Source: Synergistaceae bacterium (GTDB lineage Bacteria; Synergistota; Synergistia; Synergistales; Aminobacteriaceae). Taken from it: 14,047 nt of DNA. Below are positions 6,414-14,047 of this stretch, one piece after another (positions within the stretch are counted from its first letter, which is position 1; the number at the start of each line of letters is the position of its first letter). A model generated the notes under the pieces. It was not told the DNA's origin. It searched no databases and was given only the letters and a program-made list of their open reading frames with translations. The stretch lies in contig JAFTBT010000029.1 in assembly GCA_017455085.1 (NCBI GenBank), positions 1-14,047 of the forward strand, in the 5' to 3' direction. The position numbers and the translations under genes are program-made.

Positions 6414-7661
6414 ATGGATACGTCAAAAATCAAACGCGCATCATTCCTCGAAATCCTCAAGCGTATAGGTCCCGGAATAATTCTCGCCGGCGTAGTCATC
6501 GGTCCGGGCAACATCACCACTTCCGCTATGATGGGAGCTAATTACGGCTACCAAATGATTTGGCTCATCATCCCGATTATCGTCATGGGCATAACGTTTA
6601 TGCTGACCTGCTACAGAATCTCCATGCTGACCGGAATGCCTACTATTCACGCAATCAGGCACTACTACGGAGCACCTGCGGCGTTCATCACCGGAGTAGC
6701 TACGTTCCTGTCATGCTTCTTCTTCACGATGGGGAACATCACCGGTTCAGGAGCGGGCTTGAACTTGATCACCGGCATCAACTGGAAAATAGGCTCTATC
6801 TTCATGATCGTGATCACTCTTGCGTGCTATTTCGCCAAAGGTGTGTACTCAAAAGTCGAGAAGATTATTACTCTGTGCATTATCGGCATGATCATATGTT
6901 TCTTCGCGACACTGGTAGCTACCGGCGGGCCAGACTGGGCAATGTTTGGGCATTCACTGACACACTGGAGCGTAGCACCCGGAAGCCTCGCAACATCACT
7001 CGCATACGTCAGCACAAACGCAGCAATCACGGCAGGCATATACGGTACATATTTAGGCCTCGAAAAGAAATGGCAGAAGGAAGACCTCTTCAACGGGATC
7101 ATGTTTGCGGACGCAGTAGCCCATGTTTTGGCGGTGGTGCTGATTTCCGGAGCGATATTCTTAGTGGGTGCGATAGTGCTTCACCCGACAGGACAGGGCA
7201 TAAAGACTCCTGCACAGCTCGGAGAGTTGCTAGTGCCGTTTTTGGGGACAGCCGCACCGATAGTTATGGGAGTGGCACTGCTGGCGGCGGCGTTTTCTTC
7301 ACTGCTTGGGAACACTCAAAGGGGAATGGTGTTGTTGGCGGCAGGTATCGACAAACCCACAAAATTTGAGTCGAACTTCATCAAGTGGGGCAGCCTTGTG
7401 TGCATAGTGATCACGACAGCGATATGCTTCACGTACAACGGGAGTCCGACACAGCTGATACTCATAGCGAATATCTCAACGGCAATAGCGACACCGTTCG
7501 GAGGGTTTTACGTTACTCGGTTAATCTTCAGGAAGGACATCAACGAGGAAAACGGAATGCCACAGCCCCGTGTGATGCAGTTCTTTATGCTGGTGAGTTA
7601 CCTGTTTGCGCTGGTGATGACAGCGTCGTCGTTAATGAGGATATTCGGCATAAAGTGGTAG
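6414..7661 (+). CDS. Divergent Nramp-family (natural resistance-associated macrophage protein) transporter
   Basis: Integral membrane protein of 415 residues with about eleven hydrophobic segments and an Nramp-like first helix, RIGPGIILAGVVIGPGN (17-33), then AMMGANYGYQMIW (38-50). Canonical Nramp metal transporters have DPGN in helix 1; here it is GPGN (30-33), so the metal-binding aspartate is glycine. The helix-6 motif MPH is also replaced: the matching stretch reads STNAAITAGIYGTYLG (200-215). Both halves of the metal site are therefore altered, and substrates other than Mn/Fe are likely; magnesium-type or organic-solute relatives are possibilities I cannot separate. AGAAGGA about ten bases before the ATG serves as ribosome site. 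It follows the truncated aldolase on the same strand, which may hint that it once imported that pathway's substrate. The reading frame is intact. Confidence 0.85.
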   Translation: MDTSKIKRASFLEILKRIGPGIILAGVVIGPGNITTSAMMGANYGYQMIWLIIPIIVMGITFMLTCYRISMLTGMPTIHAIRHYYGAPAAFITGVATFLSCFFFTMGNITGSGAGLNLITGINWKIGSIFMIVITLACYFAKGVYSKVEKIITLCIIGMIICFFATLVATGGPDWAMFGHSLTHWSVAPGSLATSLAYVSTNAAITAGIYGTYLGLEKKWQKEDLFNGIMFADAVAHVLAVVLISGAIFLVGAIVLHPTGQGIKTPAQLGELLVPFLGTAAPIVMGVALLAAAFSSLLGNTQRGMVLLAAGIDKPTKFESNFIKWGSLVCIVITTAICFTYNGSPTQLILIANISTAIATPFGGFYVTRLIFRKDINEENGMPQPRVMQFFMLVSYLFALVMTASSLMRIFGIKW

Positions 7662-7681
7662 TGTGAAGAAATACAGGGCAT

Positions 7682-7723
7682 AAAAATTCCCCCGGCCAAT
7701 TACTGACTGGGGGATAAATTTTT
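7682..7723. terminator. Bidirectional rho-independent terminator between convergent genes
   Basis: CCCCC (7689-7693) pairs with GGGGG (7709-7713), extended by T7688-A7714, with a 15-base loop. AAAAA (7682-7686) lies on one side and TTTTT (7719-7723) on the other, so it can end both the transporter transcript and the leftward repeat-protein transcript. Confidence 0.85.
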
Positions 7724-7731
7724 GTCGTCTG

Positions 7732-8565
7732 CTACCTGTTCATGAAGCTCATAGTGCGAAAAGAGTTCATGCTGCTGCTGGTGAAGGGGTTGGAGAAATT
7801 TCCGGGTCTCTGCATGCTGGACATACCGCCGAGCCTCTGCATTGCACTCATACCGCCAAAACTTGACTGGCCGAACGGAGGCTGAGGCATATTGCTGTCG
7901 GACTCGCTCGGAGCAGAAACGGGCATCTCACCAGAGGGCATCTCACCGTCAGGAAGTGCAGGAGGTTCACCGTAGGGCATTTCACCATCAGGAAGTGCAG
8001 GCATTTCACCGGAGGGCATCTCACCGTCAGGAAGTGCAGGAGGTTCACCTGAAGGCATTTCACCATCAGGAAGTGCAGGAGGTTCACCGGAGGGCATCTC
8101 ACCATCAGGAAGTGCAGGAGGCTCACCCGAAGGCATTTCACCGTCTGGAAGTGCAGGAGGCTCACCTGAAGGCATTTCACCGTCAGGAAGTGCAGGAGGT
8201 TCACCGGAGGGCATCTCACCATCAGGAAGTGCAGGAGGCTCACCGGAGGGCATCTCACCGTCAGGAAGTGCAGGAGGTTCACCTGAAGGCATTTCACCTG
8301 AAGGCATCTCCGGCATCTCAGAAGGCATATTCCTTCCCGGCATCATTGACGGAAAATTACTCTGCATTCCTCCAATTCCAGGCATCTGCATTCCGGGCAT
8401 CTGCATAGTGTTCGACTGCTGGGGCATCATCTGGCTGGTCTGCTGCTCTCCGGATACACGGCTCATTACTCCGGCGAAGCTCTCCATGCCGTTGCTAGTA
8501 CGGCTGTTGCGGTTCTGGGTGTTCTGTGTGAAAGTACTGCTGTTAAACTGGTTAACGCGCATCAT
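7732..8565 (-). CDS. Met/Pro/Gly-rich protein with nine 13-residue repeats, function unknown
   Basis: I do not recognise a family. Numbered from the upstream in-frame ATG at 8592, the protein has a Ser/Thr/Asn/Gln-rich N-terminal part (about 12-60), a Met-rich stretch (MQMPGMQMPGIGGMQ, 63-77), nine copies of EMPSGEPPALPDG (100-216) and a Met/Ser/Phe-rich tail ending MNSFRTMSFMNR. There is no signal peptide, membrane helix or cysteine-rich site in the repeats. Repeats are nearly constant in protein but vary at silent positions, which points to selection on the protein. I prefer ATG 8565 (or 8562, MRVNQFNSS) because GGAG at 8579-8582 precedes it. The upstream ATG 8592 has AAGGA only three bases away. 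Similar Met/Pro/Gly/Glu-rich spacers occur in secreted or coat proteins, but that is loose resemblance. It lies just downstream of the decayed surface-protein gene on the same strand and ends at the shared terminator. Confidence 0.7.
   Translation of the reverse strand: MMRVNQFNSSTFTQNTQNRNSRTSNGMESFAGVMSRVSGEQQTSQMMPQQSNTMQMPGMQMPGIGGMQSNFPSMMPGRNMPSEMPEMPSGEMPSGEPPALPDGEMPSGEPPALPDGEMPSGEPPALPDGEMPSGEPPALPDGEMPSGEPPALPDGEMPSGEPPALPDGEMPSGEPPALPDGEMPSGEMPALPDGEMPYGEPPALPDGEMPSGEMPVSAPSESDSNMPQPPFGQSSFGGMSAMQRLGGMSSMQRPGNFSNPFTSSSMNSFRTMSFMNR
7945..8295 (-). repeat. Tandem array of nine 39-bp units inside the Met/Pro-rich gene
   Basis: The spacing is exactly 39 bases throughout (the marker GGAAGTGCA, read on the plus strand, recurs nine times from 7952 to 8272). 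Each unit encodes EMPSGEPPALPDG, with two variants: one has EMPALPDG and one has EMPYG. Silent differences fall into two linked types, GAGGGCATCTC and GAAGGCATTTC. Because 39 is divisible by three, shadow frames on the other strand stay open across the array. Confidence 0.95.
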
Positions 8566-8593
8566 GATAATACTACATCTCCAAAAATTCATA

Positions 8594-8623
8594 CGTCCTT
8601 GATGAAATTTTCGTCCTTGATGA
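8594..8623. repeat. Direct repeat between the repeat-protein gene and the upstream pseudogene
   Basis: CGTCCTTGATGA occurs at 8594-8605 and 8612-8623, 18 bases apart, in the short gap before the Met/Pro-rich gene. No terminator and no clear promoter are visible in this gap, so the repeats could mark a binding site or simply be a small duplication. Confidence 0.4.
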
Positions 8624-8636
8624 TTGTTTTATCGGT

Positions 8637-11600
8637 CTAATATTTGCGGACTTTAGCATTCTTCCCGAAAACCAGAAACACACCAAGTACCAAACACACA
8701 CAGCTCATTCCGGAATCGCATCCTCCGCCAGAGCTATCTACAGTGCGTCTGATTTCCAGTTCACTGCCTCCGCCGGACATCGCTACAGTTACGTCCATCT
8801 TCACGTCCTCAAACCCCGTAACATAATCATACGTTAACGTTGCAGGTGTCACGTTGAAGGTCATTGTTCCGGTTGCCTTGTCGTAGTTCACAGTAAGCTC
8901 CTGCCCTGACGCACTATAGGCCTTCACCTTCTCCACTCGCTCATACGACGACAGAAATGCATACACCCCGAACGCCGCAGCCGAGACCTGCACACTTTCA
9001 CCGTCAAGAATCCCGCCGACACTCAAGCTCCCGCATCTTCGGGAACACATCCGCACCAGCGTCAAACTTCGTGAAGCTGTTTCCACTAGGGTCTGCCTCC
9101 TCAAGGTTCACGCCCCCTTCGAGATTCGCTCCGGTCAAGAAACACTCTGCGCACTTTAGAGTCGTTAGGTTCGCACAGTTCCTGAGGTTCAGCGTAGAAA
9201 GATTCGTGTTGCCGTTCAAGTCGACGGACTCGTTCGCACTACTCTCTGCGTTGCACTCGGAAAGGTTCACGTTTTCGGTGAGCGTTACTGTTTTGGCTGA
9301 GATGTTGCCGGAAAGATTCAGGCTCTCAATCTTCGACAGGTCAAGAGTCTTGGTCTCCGTAACTTCCGCGATCCTGTCCAGAATCTCGTTCAGGTTCTCG
9401 ACATTTCCGGTGATGGGAAGGGATTCGGTGTTGCTGAATTTCTCCACTATTTCCACATCGGTCACGTTCAGTACTTCCTCCGCAGTGATATCTACTACTG
9501 GAATTTTAGGAGTCACATCGGGTGAAGTTTCCGGCTGAATGTCCTGTGAAACATCAGGTGATACATCCGTAGTAATGCCGCTACGGTTATCGCTACTGTT
9601 GCGCTCGAACTGCCTCCTAAATTTGTAGCTGTTACCGTCACAGGATAGCTCCCCGCACTTCCCGCTGAAGGTGTCCCGCTGATTATTGCAGCATTGCCAG
9701 ACCACGAAAACGTCAGCCCCGCAGGAAGAGTCCCGCTCATGCTCCACGTGATATTTTCTCCCGTCGCAGTATAGTACAAGGCTGTGTTTCTGCTGGAGTC
9801 TCCAGAGTCACCGTTAATGTTACAGGCATCAACAGGTCATCAGATTCTCCCCAGAGCTTCACACTGGCGTTGTAGTTGTAGCTGACTGTTGCGGTCTGTG
9901 CTGAGAACGTGGCTATTCCGTTGTTGTAGGTGCGGAGATTCCAGAGCCGTTAGAGTCTTGGCCGCTGATGTCCTGAACGTGAGAGGCTGCCGAACCTCCG
10001 ACTATGCCCCCGAAATTCAGCAGGTACGACGAGCCGGATCGGGTGATTGTTGCTGTGGAGGTCTGGGCGTCAACATCAGCCTCCTCAAGCCACGAGAAGC
10101 CTTCATCATCAATGTAGGCCGAACGGGACAAGCGAGACGAGATGATTATCGTAAATATTCAGCCATCCAGTACCGCCGGGAACATGCGAATTTGTCAGTG
10201 AGTTGTTGAACATGTAGATCTCTCGGGAGTTATAGGGCACCAGTCCGTCATCAACACTTTCTTCAAGCCTTCGCCGTTGTTGGACATGTGCAGAATATCT
10301 AGTGCGTCAAAACTGGTGAGATCTACACTGACTAACTCATAATCCATAGTGTCCGCATAGAAACGCCCTAACCTTGCAGGGACACCAAACATCGGAATCT
10401 TCGTGCCGGAAATGTTCAGCGCGCTCAAGTCGTTATAGAGAGTCAGGGTGTTCATTCCGTGATTGTAGTCAACCCACAATGTAGAGAGTTTAGAGTTCGG
10501 AGTAGTATCAAGAGCCGTAAGGTGATTTTCTCCCGCATAAAGCTCCTCAAGCAGAGTGAACCCGCTCACATTCAGTTCCGTCAAGCTGTTTCCGGTAACG
10601 TCAAGCTCACTAATATACTCATCTGGCATTCCTGGCAGCGAGGACAAATTGTTGTACGAAAGATCCAACTCAATATCTGGGCTGCTCCAAGAGGTGTAAT
10701 TTATCACTGACGGAAGTGTTAATGTGTCAGCAGTGAGTGAATTGTGCGAGAGATTCAGCTCCTCCAGCTTTGTGAGTGCGTCCGAGTCCGCCGCAGTCAG
10801 GTTGTTGTAGGACACATTAAGCTCATTCAGATCCGGAGAGATATACAGCAGGTTTCCCGTTGAAGTAATATTCTTGTGGGCGAGGTAAACCCCGTTAGTT
10901 TTCGCGGGAAGAGCAGGAATATACGTTATCGTTGCTCTCCAAATAGAGATACAGATAGATGCTCACACTATACAGCAGAGTCAAGGAGTCAGGTGATTGT
11001 TCTCAAGATGCAGTCCCTTCAAGTTAGTGAACGAGCTAACATCCAGCGTGCCAATGTCCATACTGTTAGCGTAAAAATAGTACGGGTTGCAGAGACCCCC
11101 ACTGATGGCGTTAATTGTACCCTGTACTCTCATCTGAGTCCCCGAAATGTTGATAGAGTTGATGCTGTATCCCTGCGTCGAAGAGTTCCAGATTATGCTC
11201 GTAAAGTTGGGATTCTCCGATACGTCTATTTCCGTTGGTAAAGCACTGCTCATGTCAAGAGACGTAATATTAGCGTTCCTGCATTCCATCGTCGTCAAGT
11301 ATGCACCGAGCGCATTCGAATCCATTGGGACGACTCCTGCTGCGTTGTTGCACTTTAGGGAGCTGACTCCGAGTCTGTCAGTGGCAATTGTGGGCAGCGT
11401 CACGTGAATATCCGGGTTGTTGGAGCAGTCCAGAGTCCCGGTGAGTTTGTTGTTGCTGCAGTCCAATGTGCTGAGACGTGTACAGCCTGATATGTTAAGG
11501 CTTGTGAGCTGGTTTCAGGAATAATTAAGCGATGTCAAAGCGGGAAGCAAAAGACTAAGCCTAGTGAGTTTCTGATTGCTGCAGTCCAAAGTCTCAAGTT

Positions 11601-11883
11601 CGGTGAAGTAGTGAATGCCACTAAGATTTTCTATTCCCCTGTAGCCTGACCAGTGATCTAGCGTGATTGTCGTAACAGCATTGATTTTCTGCATCACTGA
11701 TAATCCCATTGCCGGACGTTGCTTGTGTGTCGATGCCGCCGTTGTCGCAGTTTTCGCGTACGATCGACGGAATGCTGGGTCGGGGAAATTCTGCTCGTTG
11801 ATCTCCATGTCAGCAGCCCAAGACATAGACGCGGTGAACACTGCCACACAAAGCAGTAACGCTCCTAAAAACTTTCGTTGCAT
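8637..11883 (-). pseudogene. Decayed secreted LRR / Ig-like (He_PIG) surface protein with Synerg-CTERM tail
   Basis: The gene start is intact: AAGGAGG eight bases before ATG 11883 and a signal peptide MQRKFLGALLLCVAVFTASM with SWA at the likely cleavage site. The mature part opens MEINEQNFPDPAFR, a common start of bacterial leucine-rich-repeat modules. LRRs run to about 10140 (for example LNLSHNSLTADTL, LDLSYNNLSSLPG). Two Ig-like He_PIG segments follow (about 9915-9780 and 9779-9580), then a Pro-Asp linker (DVSPDVSQD), a pre-LRR module, a second LRR block (9350-9020), a beta-type domain (8935-8780) and SSGGGCDSG plus a helix and KNAKVRKY. Restoring the frame gives about 1080 residues. I see single-base shifts near 11762, 11686, 10985, 10928, 10238, 10122, 9920, 9780, 9578 and 9015, and a TGA at 11515-11517. 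Such proteins are exported and anchored or processed at the envelope; a role in adhesion or matrix is inference. Confidence 0.8.
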
Positions 11884-11889
11884 GATGAT

Positions 11890-11896
11890 TCCTCCT
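11890..11896 (-). promoter_or_regulatory. Strong Shine-Dalgarno of the decayed LRR gene
   Basis: AAGGAGG on the minus strand lies six to seven bases before ATG 11883. Retention of a consensus ribosome site suggests the decay of the gene body is recent, or that the N-terminal fragment is still translated. Confidence 0.6.
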
Positions 11897-11897
11897 T

Positions 11898-12097
11898 ATT
11901 AGGTTATGGATTTTCCTGAAGTGTGCGAGAAAACACACCATGCCTATATACGCGCGAAGTTAGTGTGCAGAAATCTCACCCCATGAGTGCAGTTATCAAG
12001 CATGTTTTTATGTACGTAGACATGTATTATCTCTCACATCTATTGTGAAATTTTAGTGTGAAAAATTCAGTGTAAGTTTTATCACAGTCATGCGCAT
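11898..12097. other. AT-rich upstream region with repeated AGTGTG motifs
   Basis: This 200-base non-coding stretch lies between the decayed LRR gene and the terminator of its paralogue. AGTGTG occurs at 11920-11925, 11962-11967 and 12055-12060, with AGTGTA at 12069-12074; three of the four are followed by A-rich sequence. GTGTG (11921-11925) also pairs with CACAC (11934-11938) as a short inverted repeat. It should contain the promoter of the LRR gene, but I could not assign -35 and -10 boxes with confidence. Confidence 0.35.
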
Positions 12098-12141
12098 AAA
12101 AAAATGGGGCGGCTTTCACGCACTCAACGCTAGGCCATCCC
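12098..12141 (-). terminator. Rho-independent terminator of the intact surface-protein gene
   Basis: Read on the minus strand, GGGATGGC pairs with GCCGCCCC (one mismatch, one G-U pair) around a 20-base loop and is followed by ATTTTTTT. It lies about 35 bases after the stop at 12176. Confidence 0.65.
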
Positions 12142-12175
12142 TGCAAATATTTATGCTGCGTTCTACTCACTGCCT

Positions 12176-14047
12176 CTAGCTCTTCCTCCTGAAAGCCAAA
12201 AACATCATCACAGCTATCATCCCTAACGCTGCATTGACTGAGCTAGCATCACAGCCTCCGCCTGATGGCCCAACATTGCCTCTAACACCCGGCTCATCAC
12301 CGCCAGCAGAAACCACAGTTACGTCCATCATCACGTTCTCAAATCCGGTGTCATAGTCATACGCGATCTTCGCAGGGGCATTCCCAAACACTGCTTTTCC
12401 TGTCGCAGAGTCATACTCCACCGTCAACGCTTTTCCTTCTGCGTCCCAAGCCTTGAGATTCTTGATGTTCTCGACTCCGGATGCAGACCTTCTCACTCCG
12501 TCAGCCGCAGATACCTTCAGCCCGAAATGCTCCATGAAGTCAAACTCACGGCCAAGTATCCAGCCCGTAATGTTCTGATTGCTACACAAAAGCTCGTACA
12601 GGCTCTCCAGCATATACGCGTCCAGTTTATGCAGCTTGTTGTTCCGGCAGTCAAGTACCTCCAGAGAGTCGCAGCCCTCTACATCCAGCTCCTCAATGTT
12701 GCAGTTCGCACACCTAAGCTCCGTCAAGCCCGCGCAGTGATCCGCGTTCAGCACAGCAAGTTTCGTGCCGCTCACATCTATAGTTTTTACTGTGGTGTTG
12801 CCTGCGAGAGTCAGACTCTGAATCGTAGAGTTGCCGGACAAATTCACTTCCTCAAGCTCCTCAGCTTCGGACAGGTCGAGTGCCTTGATCTCCGTAACGG
12901 TGCTAATCTTCTCCACAAGCTCATTGAGATTCTCAACCTTGCCAGTAATCTTTATGCCGTCAGCATATCCGAACTTCTCCTGCAACTGTTCACCGGTCAT
13001 GTTGTTGATCTCGTCCGCTGTGGTCTCCTGCTCATTCACTGGCTCATATGCTCCAGATCTCACCGTGATGGTGATGGTTATGCTCGCACTTCCAGCACTG
13101 TTTGCCGCGCTCACTGTGTACGTGTAACTTCCGGACGCAGCACTTTCCGTAACAGTCCCGCTGATGGTGAATGTGTTTCCGTTTCCTTGAGCGTTGACTC
13201 CTTCGGGAAGGCTTCCGCTGTTGGACCACGTGATACTTTCCCCGTTCACTGCCGTAATCGTAACAGAGATACTTTCTCCGCGACTCACTGAGAGAGATTC
13301 TTGAGAGGCCGTAAGTCTTGGTGCAACATCCGCATCCGGATTCACGTCCGGACTCACATCAGGCCTCACGCCAGGCGACACATCCGGGCTGACTCTCCCT
13401 GCGTTCACAGCAAGCATGATTTCCTTATCACCATAGGCCTCAATCTCCGGAGTATCTCCCGTAATCATCACCGTAGCTGCAAACACAACTGACTGCGCAT
13501 CCTGTGAGGTCGTAGGCGTTCCGGAGAGAGTTACCTCGTAATGCTGTCCACCCTCAACTTTGCCGGAGCTTTCCAGTGTTCCGTCAGCCTTCAGCCACTC
13601 AGGCAGGCCGAAAATCTCCATCAAGTACGCGTATTTGTCGTAGCTTGTACTGCGAATATCGAGCGACACGTCAACACTCACTATCGTCGAGAAATTTCCA
13701 CCCACTACTGTCGCAAACTCTTCGGACTCTGTCGTTATGGCTATCTCCGCCGCAAGAATCACATTGCCGCTGCTGTCCTTCAGGTTAGTGGTCGTACGTG
13801 TGGTACTTGCTCCGGAAGCGTCAACAGTCGTTACAGGCTCGCCCTTCTCGATGTCCCTGTTCTTCTTGTCCTCGTCCTCTGTGCCTGCACTTGCTACGGT
13901 GATCAACACGTCCGCACTTGCTGAGCCTCCCTCGTTCGCAGCAACTACCTTCACAGGATACGTGCCTGCTGTTCCTGCTTCAGGAGTCCCGCTGATTGAT
14001 GCAGTGCTGCCCTCTCCGCTGAAGGCCAAGCCCGAAGGCAAAGCACC
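12176..14047 (-). CDS. Secreted LRR / Ig-like surface protein with Synerg-CTERM tail (5' end beyond window)
   Basis: The frame is open to the right edge (623 residues seen), so signal peptide and start are outside. Numbering is from the first Leu-Pro codon at 14041. A He_PIG Ig-like domain ends near 50 (ISGTPEAGTAGTYPV). A beta-rich segment spans 65-213 and contains VTLSGTPTTSQ. A Pro-Asp linker follows at 218-240 (SPDVSPGVRPDVSPDVNPD), then a second He_PIG domain at 245-328 (ITWSNSGSLPEGV). Next come a pre-LRR module (340-388, VENLNELVEKISTVTE) and LRRs at 388-492 (LEVLDCRNNKLHKLDA). A beta-type domain covers about 528-577 (YDYDTGFENVMMDVTV), then PSGGGCDAS (592-600), a helix and FRRKS. The final unit resembles the Synerg-CTERM sorting signal, so the protein should be exported and anchored or cleaved by a dedicated protease. 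It is a paralogue of the decayed gene downstream, yet shows no frameshift in 1.87 kb. The ligand is unknown. Confidence 0.9.
   Translation of the reverse strand, partial: GALPSGLAFSGEGSTASISGTPEAGTAGTYPVKVVAANEGGSASADVLITVASAGTEDEDKKNRDIEKGEPVTTVDASGASTTRTTTNLKDSSGNVILAAEIAITTESEEFATVVGGNFSTIVSVDVSLDIRSTSYDKYAYLMEIFGLPEWLKADGTLESSGKVEGGQHYEVTLSGTPTTSQDAQSVVFAATVMITGDTPEIEAYGDKEIMLAVNAGRVSPDVSPGVRPDVSPDVNPDADVAPRLTASQESLSVSRGESISVTITAVNGESITWSNSGSLPEGVNAQGNGNTFTISGTVTESAASGSYTYTVSAANSAGSASITITITVRSGAYEPVNEQETTADEINNMTGEQLQEKFGYADGIKITGKVENLNELVEKISTVTEIKALDLSEAEELEEVNLSGNSTIQSLTLAGNTTVKTIDVSGTKLAVLNADHCAGLTELRCANCNIEELDVEGCDSLEVLDCRNNKLHKLDAYMLESLYELLCSNQNITGWILGREFDFMEHFGLKVSAADGVRRSASGVENIKNLKAWDAEGKALTVEYDSATGKAVFGNAPAKIAYDYDTGFENVMMDVTVVSAGGDEPGVRGNVGPSGGGCDASSVNAALGMIAVMMFLAFRRKS

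Noticed and set aside
6560..7369. 269-codon frame inside the transporter gene
   Set aside because: It is an offset shadow of the Nramp-like gene, rich in Arg/His/Ser without any recognisable motif.
7945..8295. CRISPR-like array of regularly spaced repeats
   Set aside because: The 39-base units are contiguous with no unique spacers and encode a continuous 13-residue protein repeat.
7842..8408. 188-codon plus-strand frame rich in His, Gln and Glu
   Set aside because: It exists because the 39-base repeat is a multiple of three and keeps the opposite frames open; there is no ribosome site and the minus-strand frame shows selection.
11515..11517. TGA read as glycine or another amino acid
   Set aside because: The flanking LRR pattern would accept a Gly codon here, as in lineages that recode TGA. 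However, the same gene has many frameshifts, the genes with clean frames contain no in-frame TGA, and another gene ends in TGA-adjacent debris. A nonsense mutation is simpler.
12527..13291. 254-codon plus-strand frame opposite the surface-protein gene
   Set aside because: Composition is unlike a protein family, it has no ribosome site, and the opposite strand carries clear domains.
1..14047. tRNA, rRNA, insertion sequence or phage integration signals
   Set aside because: I looked for transposase or integrase motifs, terminal inverted repeats and tRNA-like cloverleaf ends and found none that I could support.

Overview
The window most likely comes from a member of the Synergistota. The main clue is the pair of large surface proteins at the right end: their C-termini share a Gly-Gly-Gly-Cys motif, a short hydrophobic helix and a basic tail. 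This matches my recollection of the Synerg-CTERM sorting signal described from that phylum. The assignment is an inference from that signal and general gene content; no rRNA or tRNA is present to confirm it.

Left part (1-3911). An alanyl-tRNA editing protein (AlaX type) runs leftward off the edge. It diverges from a rightward unit made of a broken coiled-coil/membrane protein gene with a duplicated leader, then serC and serA (the first two steps of serine synthesis, in reversed order), closed by a terminator. alaX, serC and serA look intact. The small gene before serC carries two single-base frameshifts.

Middle part (3912-7730). This stretch is a mixture of debris and working genes. It holds a stranded 3' end of a Synerg-CTERM gene with its terminator, and a leftward LacI-family regulator interrupted by one in-frame amber codon. 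It also holds a DapA/N-acetylneuraminate lyase family gene that lacks its first ~45 residues, and an intact, divergent Nramp-like transporter that lacks the usual metal-site residues. The regulator, aldolase and transporter look like an old catabolic locus that is decaying. A bidirectional terminator separates the transporter from the convergent genes to its right.

Right part (7732-14047). All genes lie on the minus strand. They are a Met/Pro-rich protein with nine perfect-length 13-residue repeats, a ~3.2-kb leucine-rich-repeat plus Ig-like surface protein gene broken by about ten frameshifts and one stop codon, and an intact paralogue of its C-terminal half that continues past the right edge. 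The broken and intact copies share a Pro-Asp linker, a pre-LRR module, LRRs, a beta-type domain and the C-terminal sorting signal.

The overall picture is intact housekeeping genes next to accessory loci in several stages of decay. The decay could be real genome reduction. Localised assembly indels are the main alternative for the frameshifts, but they cannot explain the in-frame stop codons or the 5' truncation.
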